Both the position numbers and the translations under genes were made by a program. A model generated the notes under the pieces. The model saw only the letters and a program-made list of their open reading frames with translations, did not search any database and was not told where the DNA came from. From contig JAFSBM010000218.1 in assembly GCA_017437285.1 (NCBI GenBank), positions 1 through 55,295 on the forward strand: 55,295 nt of DNA, given 5' to 3'. The first letter of the stretch is position 1, and each line of letters starts with the position of its first letter. The DNA is from Ruminococcus sp. (lineage in GTDB: Bacteria > Bacillota > Clostridia > Oscillospirales > Ruminococcaceae). Below are positions 1 to 8,085 of the stretch, one piece after another.

Positions 1-188
1 AAAAAGGGGAAAGGGAAAGGAGAGCCCAGAGAGGAAAACCGTAGGGGAAAAAGGGAGGGAAATGCTGACTTTTGTGCCAGTTTTCTTTTTCCCTCCCTTT
101 TGCCCCGTAGGTGTTCCTCTCTGGTGATAAATCACCCTTTTGTATTTATTATAATTAAAAAAGTAAAGTTTAAGATATTACAATGTAC
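1..188. repeat. Large hairpin repeat element, copy 1 (cut by window edge)
   Basis: A purine-rich arm at about 26-62 (containing CCAGAGAGGAA and a GGGGAAAAAGGGAGGG-like run) is the imperfect reverse complement of a pyrimidine-rich arm at about 88-124. The loop contains GACTTTTGTGCCAG. Flanks on both sides are also conserved with a second copy in opposite orientation at 20277-20593, so the repeat unit is larger than the palindrome. No transposase is seen. Its left boundary may lie outside the window. Confidence 0.8.
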
Positions 189-216
189 TACTAACATTTT
201 AGGGATTGGTATAACA

Positions 217-245
217 TTGACATTTGTGCCAAATTGTGATATAAT
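217..245 (+). promoter_or_regulatory. Sigma-A type promoter of the YkgJ-like gene
   Basis: TTGACA at 217-222 and TATAAT at 240-245 are both perfect consensus hexamers with a 17-bp spacer. Transcription would start about 30 bases before the start codon at 284. Confidence 0.8.
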
Positions 246-283
246 TTATTGCATAATAAACCATTGCTGAAATCGGTGAGATT

Positions 284-772
284 ATGATTAAAAAAATACT
301 TAGCGGAACTACCTGTGCAAAATGCAGAATGTGTTGCATATTCGACAGATATGATGTATGGGAAACTCCGCTTTTTGAAGAAAAAACAATGGAAAAAGTC
401 AAATCTGCCTGCCCATCTGCGGAATTTGCAAAAAAAGGCGGCGGATATGTCCTCAATGTGGGAAAAATGACTGATGATGAGCTTTTCACCTGCCCTGCAC
501 TCTCGGAAACAGGCTGCATTTTAGGTGACGAAAAGCCTTTCGACTGCCGTATTTGGCCATTCAGAGTTATGGAACTTGACGGCTGTCGCATAATAGCCGT
601 ATCCTCACTTTGTGTCGATGTTCACAGCCAATCCCACGACTCCCTCCGTACTTTTTTAAAAGAGGGACTGGCAGCTGAAATTTTTGCCTATGCCGATAAA
701 TTTCCCGAAGCTGTCCACGAATATTATGACAATTATTCCGTACTTTTATTTGAAAATGAAGTGAAATATTAA
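284..772 (+). CDS. YkgJ-family cysteine-cluster protein
   Basis: The 162-residue product starts with a CxxCxxCC cluster (CAKCRMCC near residues 13-20) and has further cysteines in a CPAL...GCILGDEKPFDCRIWPF region (about 70-100). This is the pattern of the YkgJ/UPF0153 family, thought to bind zinc or an iron-sulfur cluster. The molecular function of the family is not established. No signal peptide or membrane segment is seen, so it should be cytoplasmic. It has its own consensus promoter and is followed 36 bases later by an isomerase-like gene on the same strand, which may be co-transcribed. The family call is firm; the role is unknown. Confidence 0.8.
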   Translation: MIKKILSGTTCAKCRMCCIFDRYDVWETPLFEEKTMEKVKSACPSAEFAKKGGGYVLNVGKMTDDELFTCPALSETGCILGDEKPFDCRIWPFRVMELDGCRIIAVSSLCVDVHSQSHDSLRTFLKEGLAAEIFAYADKFPEAVHEYYDNYSVLLFENEVKY

Positions 773-808
773 TACTGATTGTATATTTTATGAAAGGAGC
801 GTTAGCCG

Positions 809-1591
809 ATGAAAGTCGGAGTTTCTACATCTTGTCTTTTCCCGAAGCCTATTGAAGAAAGCCTTTATCAGCTTGCTGTCAATGATGTAGCCTGTGCCGA
901 ACTTTTTCTGAATACCCATTCAGAACTGAAAAAAAGCTTCGCCCACAGTCTGGCAAAGCTTTTGCAGAGATTTGATATGACCTGCCCCTCGGTTCACCCT
1001 TTCACCTGCGAAATTGAGCCGCTTATGTTCTTTTCCGAATATGAAAGGCGATTGACTGACAGTCTTGAATATTACAAATTGTATTTTCAGTTTATGAATA
1101 TAGTGGGAGCGAAAATTTTCGTTTTCCACGGCGGAAAAGGCGACAAGGGCAAGGAGTTCTACTGTGAACGCTACTCGAAGCTTTACCGACTCGGAAAGGA
1201 GTTCGGCATCACCGTTGCGGTGGAAAATGTCACACGCTGTCAGAGCCGTTCATCTGCATTTATCCGTGATATATCGGCAATTCTCGGCAATGAGTTCGCC
1301 TTTGTTCTCGATACAAAACAGGCAATTCGTGCAGGAGAAACGCCCTTTGCATTTCTCGACGCAGCAGGCAAAAGCGTCGCACACGTCCACATCAGCGACA
1401 GCGGTCAGCTTGGCGACTGCCTGCCAATCGGCAAAGGAAATTTCCGCTTCAAGCAGTTTTTTGAGAAGCTGAATACCCAAAATCCCGATGCAAGCGTGAT
1501 TTTAGAGCTGTACGGCAACAGCTTTACCACAACTTCTGAGCTGATTTCAAGCTATAACATTCTGAAAAAAATGATTGAGCCATATACCTGA
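809..1591 (+). CDS. Sugar phosphate isomerase/epimerase-like TIM-barrel protein
   Basis: The 260-residue protein has the xylose-isomerase-like/AP-endonuclease 2 TIM-barrel pattern: FVFHGGKG (about residue 110), VAVENVTR (about 138), FVLDTKQA (about 165), VAHVHISDSG (about 190) and an ILELYG strand near 232. The H, E, D, H and E residues in these strands match metal ligands of the fold. Substrate cannot be read from sequence; relatives include hexulose and inosose isomerases as well as endonuclease IV. The start is supported by a GAAAGGAG ribosome-binding site. It lies 24 bases before nrdR on the same strand. Confidence 0.72.
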   Translation: MKVGVSTSCLFPKPIEESLYQLAVNDVACAELFLNTHSELKKSFAHSLAKLLQRFDMTCPSVHPFTCEIEPLMFFSEYERRLTDSLEYYKLYFQFMNIVGAKIFVFHGGKGDKGKEFYCERYSKLYRLGKEFGITVAVENVTRCQSRSSAFIRDISAILGNEFAFVLDTKQAIRAGETPFAFLDAAGKSVAHVHISDSGQLGDCLPIGKGNFRFKQFFEKLNTQNPDASVILELYGNSFTTTSELISSYNILKKMIEPYT

Positions 1592-1615
1592 TTTTTCCCG
1601 AAAGGAGTGGATATT

Positions 1616-2095
1616 TTGATTTGTCCCTACTGCAGTTTCCCCGACACAAAGGTTACGGATTCACGCCCGAAGCTTGAAAAAATCAAGCGTCGCCGTGAGT
1701 GCATCAAATGCGGTGCAAGGTTCACCACATATGAGATAATAGAAAAACCAATGCTTATGGTTGAAAAACGCAGCGGCAGCTATGAGCCATTTGACCGAAA
1801 TAAGCTTATTCAGGGCATTTTCAACGCTATAAAAAAGCGTCCTGTCAACATTGACGATGTTGAAAAAATCGCTGACAGTATCGAAAATCACTACGCAAAT
1901 GAGCTGAAAAATATCGCTCCCTCAAAGGAAATAGGCGAACTTGTGCTTGCTAAGCTGAAAGAAATTGACCCTATTTCCTATATCAGATTTGCTTCCGTAT
2001 ACGAAGATTTTACCGATGTTACAAGCTTTGTGGCGGTTATCAGCAAATTTGAAAATAACGAACATTCGGAAGATTCTGCTTCTGAAAAAATATAA
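1616..2095 (+). CDS. nrdR: Transcriptional repressor NrdR
   Basis: NrdR is an ATP-cone repressor of ribonucleotide reductase genes that binds NrdR boxes. The N-terminal zinc ribbon is clear (CPYC at the very start, then RRECIKCGARFTTYE), followed by the ATP-cone (VEKRSGSYEPFDRNKLIQGI...) and the family ending SYIRFASVYEDF. A GTG at 1607 would extend the frame, but it overlaps the Shine-Dalgarno AAAGGAG (1601-1607). The TTG at 1616 is 8 bases downstream of that site and gives the family N-terminus M-I-C-P-Y-C, so 1616 is preferred, giving 159 residues. No ribonucleotide reductase gene lies in the window. Confidence 0.93.
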   Translation: MICPYCSFPDTKVTDSRPKLEKIKRRRECIKCGARFTTYEIIEKPMLMVEKRSGSYEPFDRNKLIQGIFNAIKKRPVNIDDVEKIADSIENHYANELKNIAPSKEIGELVLAKLKEIDPISYIRFASVYEDFTDVTSFVAVISKFENNEHSEDSASEKI

Positions 2096-2117
2096 ACTTT
2101 AACGGAGGTTATCCAAA

Positions 2118-2495
2118 ATGGAAAATTTATTCACACAGTTTAACGACATCGAGGCACAGAAGGAATTCTCCTCACAGGATCTGAACAAGGATTTAAAATT
2201 ACTCTTTTCTTCAATTCCTTACATAACTCCTATCGTATTCTTTTTGCCGATTCTCATTAACAAGGAGTCAGCTTTTTGCCGATTCCACGCTAATCAGCAG
2301 CTTGCTTGGCTGATTTTCTGCATTGTTCTCGGCATAGTTTGTTCAATTCTCAGAATTATTCCTTTTCTCGGTGCGCTTGTAAACGGTATTCTGGGACTTG
2401 TTACGCTGGTTATCGGAATTCTCCTCTTTATTGCGGCTCTTAAAGGCTATGCTGTAAGACTTCCTTTCATAGGCAATCTTATCTCAGTTTTCTGA
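2118..2495 (+). CDS. Small membrane protein, DUF4870/Tic20-like
   Basis: The 125-residue protein has a soluble N-terminus of about 30 residues, then three or four hydrophobic segments (about 35-50, 65-85, 88-115). The FHANQQLAWLIF motif between the first two is typical of DUF4870/Tic20-like small membrane proteins, whose function is unknown. A GGAGG ribosome-binding site precedes the ATG. It follows nrdR by 22 bases and may be co-transcribed with it. It converges with the gene ending at 2497. Confidence 0.65.
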   Translation: MENLFTQFNDIEAQKEFSSQDLNKDLKLLFSSIPYITPIVFFLPILINKESAFCRFHANQQLAWLIFCIVLGIVCSILRIIPFLGALVNGILGLVTLVIGILLFIAALKGYAVRLPFIGNLISVF

Positions 2496-2496
2496 T

Positions 2497-2928
2497 TTAA
2501 CTTACAGCAATGTAGGGTTTTCCCGCTTCTTCGCTGTAAATCATTGATGCCACAATTACCTCGTTGCAGACAAGCAGTTCCGCTAACATTCTGCTTTCAT
2601 CAGGTGAATAATTCTGCACCTCGTAAGTGTAGATTTTTCCCGATTTACCTGCATATTCACGCAATGGCATACCCTGTTTGTCCTGCAATGATGCGTATTT
2701 CTCGTATTCCCCTGTAAAGGTCAGGGGAATTGTTATATCTTTTGATGATATTTCTTCAACTTCCCAGCCGTGAGATGAGAAATAATCAATGCGACTCATT
2801 TCCGTTGATGCGTCAATCGGCGGATTTTCGGGAATTTTCGGCTCTCCCTTAAAATCGGGATTGATGTAAATATACCCTGCAAGGACAAGTGCCGCAGCTG
2901 CACAGAATTTTAATACTTTATTTGACAT
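2497..2928 (-). CDS. Membrane-anchored DUF4830-like protein
   Basis: The open frame runs back to 3108, but the only good ribosome-binding site (TGGAGG, reading the minus strand) precedes the ATG at 2928, giving 143 residues. The upstream part of the frame crosses a MITE-like repeat and is not part of the gene. The product has one N-terminal membrane segment (about residues 7-23) and then an extracellular domain with HGWEVEEISSKDITIP and the GKSGKIYTYEVQNYSPD stretch, which I recognise as resembling DUF4830. Function is unknown. The stop is one base from the convergent membrane-protein gene. Confidence 0.7.
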   Translation of the reverse strand: MSNKVLKFCAAAALVLAGYIYINPDFKGEPKIPENPPIDASTEMSRIDYFSSHGWEVEEISSKDITIPLTFTGEYEKYASLQDKQGMPLREYAGKSGKIYTYEVQNYSPDESRMLAELLVCNEVIVASMIYSEEAGKPYIAVS

Positions 2929-2948
2929 ATTAAACCTCCACGTTGTTT

Positions 2949-3110
2949 TATTGCTCCACCAACTAAACCTTGCCGTCAAATACTCGGCATAAAGAAAATT
3001 TCTCTGCGTCAGAAAAACTTGAAATGCGACAGCATTCCTGCATTTTTCTTCCTTGATAAATTCCCTTTCTGCTTTCGTCTTTTTGGCAAGGTATAATTGG
3101 TGGAGCAATA
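2949..3110. mobile_element. MITE-like element with 26-bp terminal inverted repeats
   Basis: Positions 2949-2974 and 3085-3110 are inverted repeats matching at 24 of 26 bases; both ends read TATTGCTCCACCAA inward. The 162-bp element has no open frame of its own. The outermost TA dinucleotides could be a TA target duplication, as for IS630/Tc1-type elements; that link is inference. Confidence 0.75.
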
Positions 3111-3158
3111 TAAATAGTATGACTCACTCGTGGAAAAATATTCCGAAAGGAGAAAAAT

Positions 3159-3938
3159 ATGCCGCAAATCCGTCTTGATAAATATATTTCGGAGCGTACC
3201 GACTACACAAGAAGTCAGATTAAAACCCTTACTCAAAAGGGGAAAATCGCCGTTAATGGTGAAATCGTCAAAAAATCCGACACGAAAATCGACTCCGACA
3301 CAGCAGCCGTTGAAATCTGCGGAACTGCGGTTTCAGCCTCAAAATTCCGCTATATACTGCTGAATAAGCCCGATGGATATGTCAGTTCCACAGAAGAAAA
3401 CGACGGTATCAGCGTTATGACGCTTATTCCACCCGAGTTGAATAAAAAAGGACTTTTCCCCGCTGGCAGACTGGATAAGGACTCCCTCGGAGCGCTGCTC
3501 ATAACCGATGACGGCGACCTTGCACATCGTATGCTTTCACCAAAGAGTCATGTGCCAAAAATCTATCTTGTGAAACTTGACAGAAGTTTTGAAAGTAAAT
3601 ATGTTGACATATTCTCGAAAGGTATTGTACTTTCCAATGGTGAAAAATGTCTTCCGGCTAAGGTAAAAGCTGTGGAAAACTGCGATAAACTGGCACTTAT
3701 AGAACTTCACGAGGGAAAATATCATCAGGTAAAACGTATGTTTGCGGCTGTTGAAAACCATGTTGAAAAGTTGATGAGAATTACAGTCGGAGGTCTGATT
3801 TTGCCCGAAAAACTGCGGTTTGGCGAGTGTATAGAATTATTGCACAAAGATGTTGAAAACTTATTCAATCCACCCGATTTTGATGATTTTTCGCCCGATT
3901 TCATTAGCTATTTTTCGGCATTTATGCTAAACAACTAA
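3159..3938 (+). CDS. RsuA/RluB-family 16S/23S rRNA pseudouridine synthase
   Basis: The enzyme isomerises a specific uridine of rRNA to pseudouridine. The 259-residue protein has an N-terminal S4 RNA-binding domain (RLDKYISER...QIKTLTQKGKIAVNG, about 5-50) and the RsuA catalytic domain with PAGRLDKDSLGALLITDDG (about 108-126), whose Asp in GRLD is the family nucleophile, followed by KIYLVKL and the HEGKYHQVKRMF motif (about 188). The usual GRLDxxTxGLL motif here reads GRLDKDSLGALL. RsuA (16S U516) and RluB (23S) cannot be separated by eye. A GAAAGGAG site precedes the start. Confidence 0.87.
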   Translation: MPQIRLDKYISERTDYTRSQIKTLTQKGKIAVNGEIVKKSDTKIDSDTAAVEICGTAVSASKFRYILLNKPDGYVSSTEENDGISVMTLIPPELNKKGLFPAGRLDKDSLGALLITDDGDLAHRMLSPKSHVPKIYLVKLDRSFESKYVDIFSKGIVLSNGEKCLPAKVKAVENCDKLALIELHEGKYHQVKRMFAAVENHVEKLMRITVGGLILPEKLRFGECIELLHKDVENLFNPPDFDDFSPDFISYFSAFMLNN

Positions 3939-3962
3939 TTGCAAGTTTGGCAATTTAGTATC

Positions 3963-3991
3963 TTGAAATTTTTTTCAAAAAGTGGTATTAT
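3963..3991 (+). promoter_or_regulatory. Promoter of the MsmX-like ATPase gene
   Basis: TTGAAA at 3963-3968 and TATTAT at 3986-3991 are separated by 17 bp. The start codon follows 78 bases further on, after a GGAGG-type site. Confidence 0.6.
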
Positions 3992-4069
3992 ATTATTATA
4001 GCTGATATTGTGCTGAAATATAAAAAGATGGTATCGGCAAAGAAAAAATGAACTGGAGGACAGGAATAA

Positions 4070-5209
4070 ATGGCAGGCTTAACACTTAAAAACATTTATA
4101 AGAAATACCCCGGCGGTGTTGTTGCTGTTACAGATGTAAACTTGGAAATCAGAGATAAGGAGTTCATCGTTCTCGTTGGACCTTCCGGATGCGGTAAATC
4201 AACAACTCTTCGTATGATTGCCGGTCTTGAGGAAATCTCAGAGGGTGAGCTTTACATCGGCGACCGCCTTGTAAACGATATTGCTCCTAAGGACAGAGAT
4301 ATTGCGATGGTTTTCCAGAACTACGCTCTCTATCCCCATATGACAGTATTCGATAATATGGCTTTCGGACTTAAGCTCCGTAAGGTACCTAAGGATGAAA
4401 TCGAGAGAAAGGTTAACGAGGCAGCTAAGATTCTCGACCTTACTCACCTCCTCGACAGAAAGCCTAAGGCTATGTCAGGTGGTCAGCGTCAGAGAGTTGC
4501 TCTCGGTCGTTGTATCGTTCGTTCACCTAAGGTATTCCTTCTCGACGAGCCTCTCTCAAACCTCGACGCAAAGCTCCGTGCTCAGATGAGAACCGAGATT
4601 GCTAAGATTCACAAGAAGCTCGGTACAACATTTATCTACGTAACTCATGACCAGACTGAGGCTATGACAATGGGTGACAGAATCGTTTGTATGAAGGACG
4701 GTTTCGTTCAGCAGGTTGACACACCTCAGAACCTCTATGAGAACCCCGTAAATAAGTTCGTTGCAGGATTCCTCGGATCACCTCAGATGAACTTCATCGA
4801 CGCTGTTCTTAAGGAAGAGTATGGCCAGTTTATCGTTGAATTCGGCTCAAACGGCTCCAGAATGTCCAGCGGTAAAACATACCAGATTATCGTTCCTGAG
4901 TCAAAGGTTAACGATGAACTTCCTCACTACGTTGGCAGAGAGATTACTCTCGGTATCCGTCCTGAGTCTATCCACGACGAGGAAATGTACCTCTCTAACG
5001 CTACAACAGGTGTTATTGATGCTTACGTTGAAATCACAGAAATGATGGGTGCTGAGACTTACCTCTACCTCACATGCGAGGGTCACAGCCTTACAGCAAG
5101 AGTAAGCCCAAGAACAACAGCTAAGCCCGGTGATGATATCAAGGTTGCTATCGATCCTAACAGAATTCATCTCTTTGACAAGGAAACAGAGAGAGCTATT
5201 GTTAACTGA
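4070..5209 (+). CDS. msmX: MsmX/UgpC-type sugar ABC transporter ATP-binding protein
   Basis: This 379-residue cytoplasmic ATPase energises carbohydrate importers of the CUT1 class. Visible motifs are Walker A GPSGCGKST (about 38), Q-loop in VFQNYALYPHMT, signature MSGGQRQRVALGR (about 136; usual family form LSGGQ), Walker B VFLLDEPLSNLDA and the H-loop VTHDQTEAMTMGDR. The C-terminal third is the MalK-type regulatory OB domain (GIRPESIHDEE). No permease or binding-protein gene is adjacent. Stand-alone MsmX-type ATPases in Firmicutes serve several importers, so this may be a shared motor for plant oligosaccharide uptake; that is inference. Codon use is strongly biased, suggesting high expression. 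A terminator follows at 5271. Confidence 0.9.
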   Translation: MAGLTLKNIYKKYPGGVVAVTDVNLEIRDKEFIVLVGPSGCGKSTTLRMIAGLEEISEGELYIGDRLVNDIAPKDRDIAMVFQNYALYPHMTVFDNMAFGLKLRKVPKDEIERKVNEAAKILDLTHLLDRKPKAMSGGQRQRVALGRCIVRSPKVFLLDEPLSNLDAKLRAQMRTEIAKIHKKLGTTFIYVTHDQTEAMTMGDRIVCMKDGFVQQVDTPQNLYENPVNKFVAGFLGSPQMNFIDAVLKEEYGQFIVEFGSNGSRMSSGKTYQIIVPESKVNDELPHYVGREITLGIRPESIHDEEMYLSNATTGVIDAYVEITEMMGAETYLYLTCEGHSLTARVSPRTTAKPGDDIKVAIDPNRIHLFDKETERAIVN

Positions 5210-5270
5210 TATATTCACTTTTCATATTTATCCTTTCTTTCTACTGTTGTGGAAACACAATCAGGCAAAC

Positions 5271-5297
5271 AAAACCGCAGTTTTCTGCGGTTTTTTT
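5271..5297 (+). terminator. Rho-independent terminator after msmX
   Basis: AAACCGCAG pairs with CTGCGGTTT across a short loop and is followed by a run of seven T residues. No other gene lies between msmX and this site. Confidence 0.88.
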
Positions 5298-5362
5298 GCT
5301 ACCAAATATAAAGAGCATCTCTAAAGGGCATCTCTAAAATCAATCACTATTAGGAGTTATCT

Positions 5363-6631
5363 ATGACTGAAATCAGAAAATACCTTGAAGATAAAAAAGA
5401 AGAAATGATTGCTTTTCTCGGCGAACTTATTGCTGTGAGAAGTGTTGAGGGTGAGCCGACTGAAAATTGCCCATTTGGCGAAAATTCCGCAAAAGCACTT
5501 GAAATTATGCTGAATAAGTGTGAGGAATTCGGTTTTCCTGTGAAAAATGTTGAAAACTACGCAGGTTCAGCTGATTTTGACAGCACCGAACCTGCCCTTG
5601 CAATTCTCTCTCACCTCGATGTTGTTCCCGAGGGCAGCGGCTGGACTTCCGACCCATACGTTCTGAAGCGTGAAAACGGCATCTTGACCGGCAGAGGAAC
5701 GATTGACGACAAAGGCCCGGCTGTGGCATCTCTCTACGCTATAAAAGCCCTCAAAGACCTGGGAATTCCGCTCAAAAAGGGAGTTCGCCTTATTTTTGGC
5801 ACTAACGAGGAAAACGGCGGTCCAGATATTAAAAATTACAGCAAAAAGCACCCTCTGCCGCCTATGGTGTTCACTCCAGACGGTGAATATCCCGTAATTA
5901 ACGGCGAAAAGGGTATGCTGAGAGTTTATTTTTCTGCGGAAATCAGCGAAAATCTCACAATCAAGGCAGGGGAGGTCATCAACGCAGTTCCCATGGCTTG
6001 CTCTGTTGAAAGTGACGCATCTGCGGTTCTCTACGAGGGAAAATCCGCCCACGCATCGACTCCCGAAAAGGGCGAAAATGCCATTACAAAGTTCCTTTCA
6101 GACTATTCGGGAAATTCAACAGCTATCAACACTCTTAAACAAAACTTTCAACACAACGACTTTTGCGGAAGTGCAATTTTGGGCGATAAATCGGCAGAAA
6201 CTACCTGTGTATTGTCACTGTTGAAAACTGTTGAAAAGGCTGAAAAGTTATATATCGAGGGTGGAATTGATGTGCGTTTCTCTTTCAGCTTCACCAAAGA
6301 GGAAATGCAGGAAATTATTTGTGGAAAGCTTGAACAGGGCGGCATCACAATTGATTCCGTTGTAGCTGTTGACCCTCATTATACCGACGAAAACAGCGAT
6401 TTTGTCCAGTCCCTTATCCGTGTTTACGAGGAAGTTACAGGCAAAAAGGGCGGCTGTATCACTATCGGCGGCGGAACTTACGTTCACGACATCGAGGGCG
6501 GCGTTGCGTTCGGTGCGGAATACGAGGGCGGCAGCGGCAATATGCACGGTGCTGACGAGTTTATAACCGAGGAAAGTCTGCTTCTCAATGCGGAAATTAT
6601 GGCTGAGGCTATCAAGGCTATTTGCGGATAA
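5363..6631 (+). CDS. M20-family dipeptidase, PepV/Sapep-like
   Basis: This 422-residue cytoplasmic metallopeptidase cleaves dipeptides. It carries the M20 metal-site motifs in order: SHLDVVP (about 86), GRGTIDDKGP (about 114, bridging Asp), GTNEENGG (about 148, catalytic Glu and ligand), PDGEYPV (about 172) and the C-terminal HGADEF (about 398). Length and the VNGEKG-type lid region (here INGEKGMLR) fit the Mn2+-dependent Sapep/PepV group. Downstream is a strong terminator at 6681, and the upstream gene ends with its own terminator, so it is probably monocistronic. The exact peptide preference cannot be read. Confidence 0.88.
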   Translation: MTEIRKYLEDKKEEMIAFLGELIAVRSVEGEPTENCPFGENSAKALEIMLNKCEEFGFPVKNVENYAGSADFDSTEPALAILSHLDVVPEGSGWTSDPYVLKRENGILTGRGTIDDKGPAVASLYAIKALKDLGIPLKKGVRLIFGTNEENGGPDIKNYSKKHPLPPMVFTPDGEYPVINGEKGMLRVYFSAEISENLTIKAGEVINAVPMACSVESDASAVLYEGKSAHASTPEKGENAITKFLSDYSGNSTAINTLKQNFQHNDFCGSAILGDKSAETTCVLSLLKTVEKAEKLYIEGGIDVRFSFSFTKEEMQEIICGKLEQGGITIDSVVAVDPHYTDENSDFVQSLIRVYEEVTGKKGGCITIGGGTYVHDIEGGVAFGAEYEGGSGNMHGADEFITEESLLLNAEIMAEAIKAICG

Positions 6632-6680
6632 ACTCTGATAAAATGAGCCGAAAATGGCTGTAAATTGAGGAATAACACAG

Positions 6681-6720
6681 AACCACCACCGTATCAAGTG
6701 AGATATGGTGGTGGTTTTTT
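6681..6720 (+). terminator. Rho-independent terminator after the dipeptidase gene
   Basis: AACCACCACCGTATC pairs with GATATGGTGGTGGTT (one mismatch) and is followed by T residues. Confidence 0.88.
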
Positions 6721-6780
6721 CAGCTTATTTCAAAATTTTCAGGTGAGTTTTCAACACTCTGCTGCGAAAATGTTGAAAAC

Positions 6781-7116
6781 TTATCTTCTGTCGGTAGTTG
6801 ATGTGTGAGTTGTAGTGTCAGTTTTTGCCGATATTTCGGTAGTTTCATCGCCGTCAAAGCCGTCAAGCACATCGCTTACAACATCACCTGCACCGTCAAT
6901 TACATCATCAGCGGCGGATTCCACGTCGTCAACACCGTCACGGACGGAGTCCTCAACCCTGTCCATATCCATATCCTTATGAGCCTCGTTGTTGCCGTAA
7001 TCATAAGTTTCAAAATGCTCCTTGCCCGTAGGATTTGGTGCATCGTCCTCGCCACAGCTTGAAAATACAAATGGTAAAGTCATAAAAACAGCCGTTGCAG
7101 CTAAAATTTTTTTCAT
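6781..7116 (-). CDS. Small acidic putative lipoprotein
   Basis: The 111-residue product has a lipoprotein signal peptide with lipobox FSSC at residues 18-21, so it should be anchored on the outer face of the membrane through Cys21. The mature part is very acidic (repeated DxVxDxVDD, DDVIDGAGDVVSDV segments) and ends in a Thr/Ser-rich tail. The V/D repeats suggest an amphipathic helix. I do not recognise a family and no function is proposed. It is isolated: convergent with the dipeptidase gene and divergent from the YtaF-like gene across 308 bp. Confidence 0.72.
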   Translation of the reverse strand: MKKILAATAVFMTLPFVFSSCGEDDAPNPTGKEHFETYDYGNNEAHKDMDMDRVEDSVRDGVDDVESAADDVIDGAGDVVSDVLDGFDGDETTEISAKTDTTTHTSTTDRR

Positions 7117-7157
7117 TCAAAAATCAAGTCCTTTTTTTGTGATGTTATTGCGGAGAG

Positions 7158-7346
7158 TTTTCCACAATACTTTTTTATTATTCCTCAGTTTTCACCTTTT
7201 ATCAACACTTTTTCAAGAAAAACCCCAGGAAAAAACAGGGATATTACGTTTCTTTCCACACTCTCCACAAAGTTTTCAACAATCAACCTGTTATTCAACC
7301 GTTCTTTCAACACCGTGTTGAAAACTTATTGACAGTCTTGTGGAGA
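7158..7346. other. Cluster of DnaA-box-like 9-mers in a 308-bp intergenic region
   Basis: The gap between the lipoprotein and YtaF-like genes holds TTTTCCACA (7158-7166), TTTTCAACA (7273-7281), CTTTCAACA (7304-7312), TGTTGAAAA (7316-7324) and TGTGGAGAA (about 7338-7346). 7270-7281 and 7316-7327 are perfect 12-bp inverted repeats (AAGTTTTCAACA). The same 9-mers cluster at the origin. A TTGACA (7329-7334) in the cluster could be the -35 of the YtaF-like gene, but no well-spaced -10 is seen. Confidence 0.5.
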
Positions 7347-7424
7347 AATTTTTGCATTATATTGCTGTGGAATTTTTTGTAACAAAAGCAATTTTTTACT
7401 CATATTATGGGGTGAGGTGATATT

Positions 7425-8063
7425 TTGTTACGTGAAATTATACTATCAGTTATTGTCAGCGTTGACATTTTTCTTGCCGCCATGGCATACGAGTGCAGCA
7501 AAATAAAAATTCCCCTCTCATCGGCGGCTGTCATAAGTGCAGTGGGAGCTTTTTTTCTGTGGATTTCTCTTGTATTTTCCCACATTTTAAGCCGTTTTAT
7601 TCCCGAAAAAGTCTGCATATGGCTGGGATTTTTCATAATTCTTGCAATCGGGTTTTCAACAATTTTTAAAAGCATTGTTAGAAACCTCGTCCGCCGCCTT
7701 GAAAAACGTGGAGAATTGTCCCTGCACACCAAAGAAAGCGGCATTGTCATAAAGCTGTATCTTGACGATACGGCAGCGGATTGCGACAATTCAAAGCAGC
7801 TGTCGATTAATGAGGCTGCAACTTTGGCGGCGGCTGTGTCCGTTGACTCCCTTTCAATCGGGCTTGCCATGGGCGGAAACGAAATAAATCCCGAAATAAC
7901 GGCAATTTTTGCCATTATTTCGGGATTTGCGGCAATTATTCTCGGCGGACTCACAGGGCGGAAAATAGCCGCAATAAGCCGTGATTTTTCGTGGATTGGC
8001 GGTGCGGCACTTATAATTTTCGGGATTTTTGAATTTACAAAAGAATACTGCACAAATTCTTAA
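7425..8063 (+). CDS. ytaF: YtaF-like (MntP-family) membrane protein
   Basis: The 212-residue protein has six hydrophobic segments in two halves joined by a basic loop (about 85-110). Each half opens with the MntP-type signature: SVDIFLAAMAYECSKIKIP near residue 12 and AAAVSVDSLSIGLAMGG near 137, with the paired Asp residues of that transporter-like family. YtaF proteins are sporulation-associated homologues of the Mn exporter MntP; whether this one moves metal or acts in sporulation is not visible. The start is supported by GGGGTGAGGTG upstream and gives a TTG initiation codon. It converges on the metallophosphoesterase gene through a shared terminator. Confidence 0.75.
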   Translation: MLREIILSVIVSVDIFLAAMAYECSKIKIPLSSAAVISAVGAFFLWISLVFSHILSRFIPEKVCIWLGFFIILAIGFSTIFKSIVRNLVRRLEKRGELSLHTKESGIVIKLYLDDTAADCDNSKQLSINEAATLAAAVSVDSLSIGLAMGGNEINPEITAIFAIISGFAAIILGGLTGRKIAAISRDFSWIGGAALIIFGIFEFTKEYCTNS

Positions 8064-8080
8064 TCAAGAACTTGTGCAGT
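8047..8080. terminator. Bidirectional terminator between convergent genes
   Basis: ACTGCACAAATTCTT pairs with AAGAACTTGTGCAGT (one mismatch) around a 4-base loop that contains the stop codon of the YtaF-like gene. The T-runs are weak on both sides. Confidence 0.6.
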
Positions 8081-8085
8081 TTGCT

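Noticed and set aside
2929-3108. N-terminal extension of the DUF4830-like gene
   Set aside because: The extension crosses the MITE-like repeat and lacks a ribosome-binding site; a strong GGAGG precedes the ATG at 2928.
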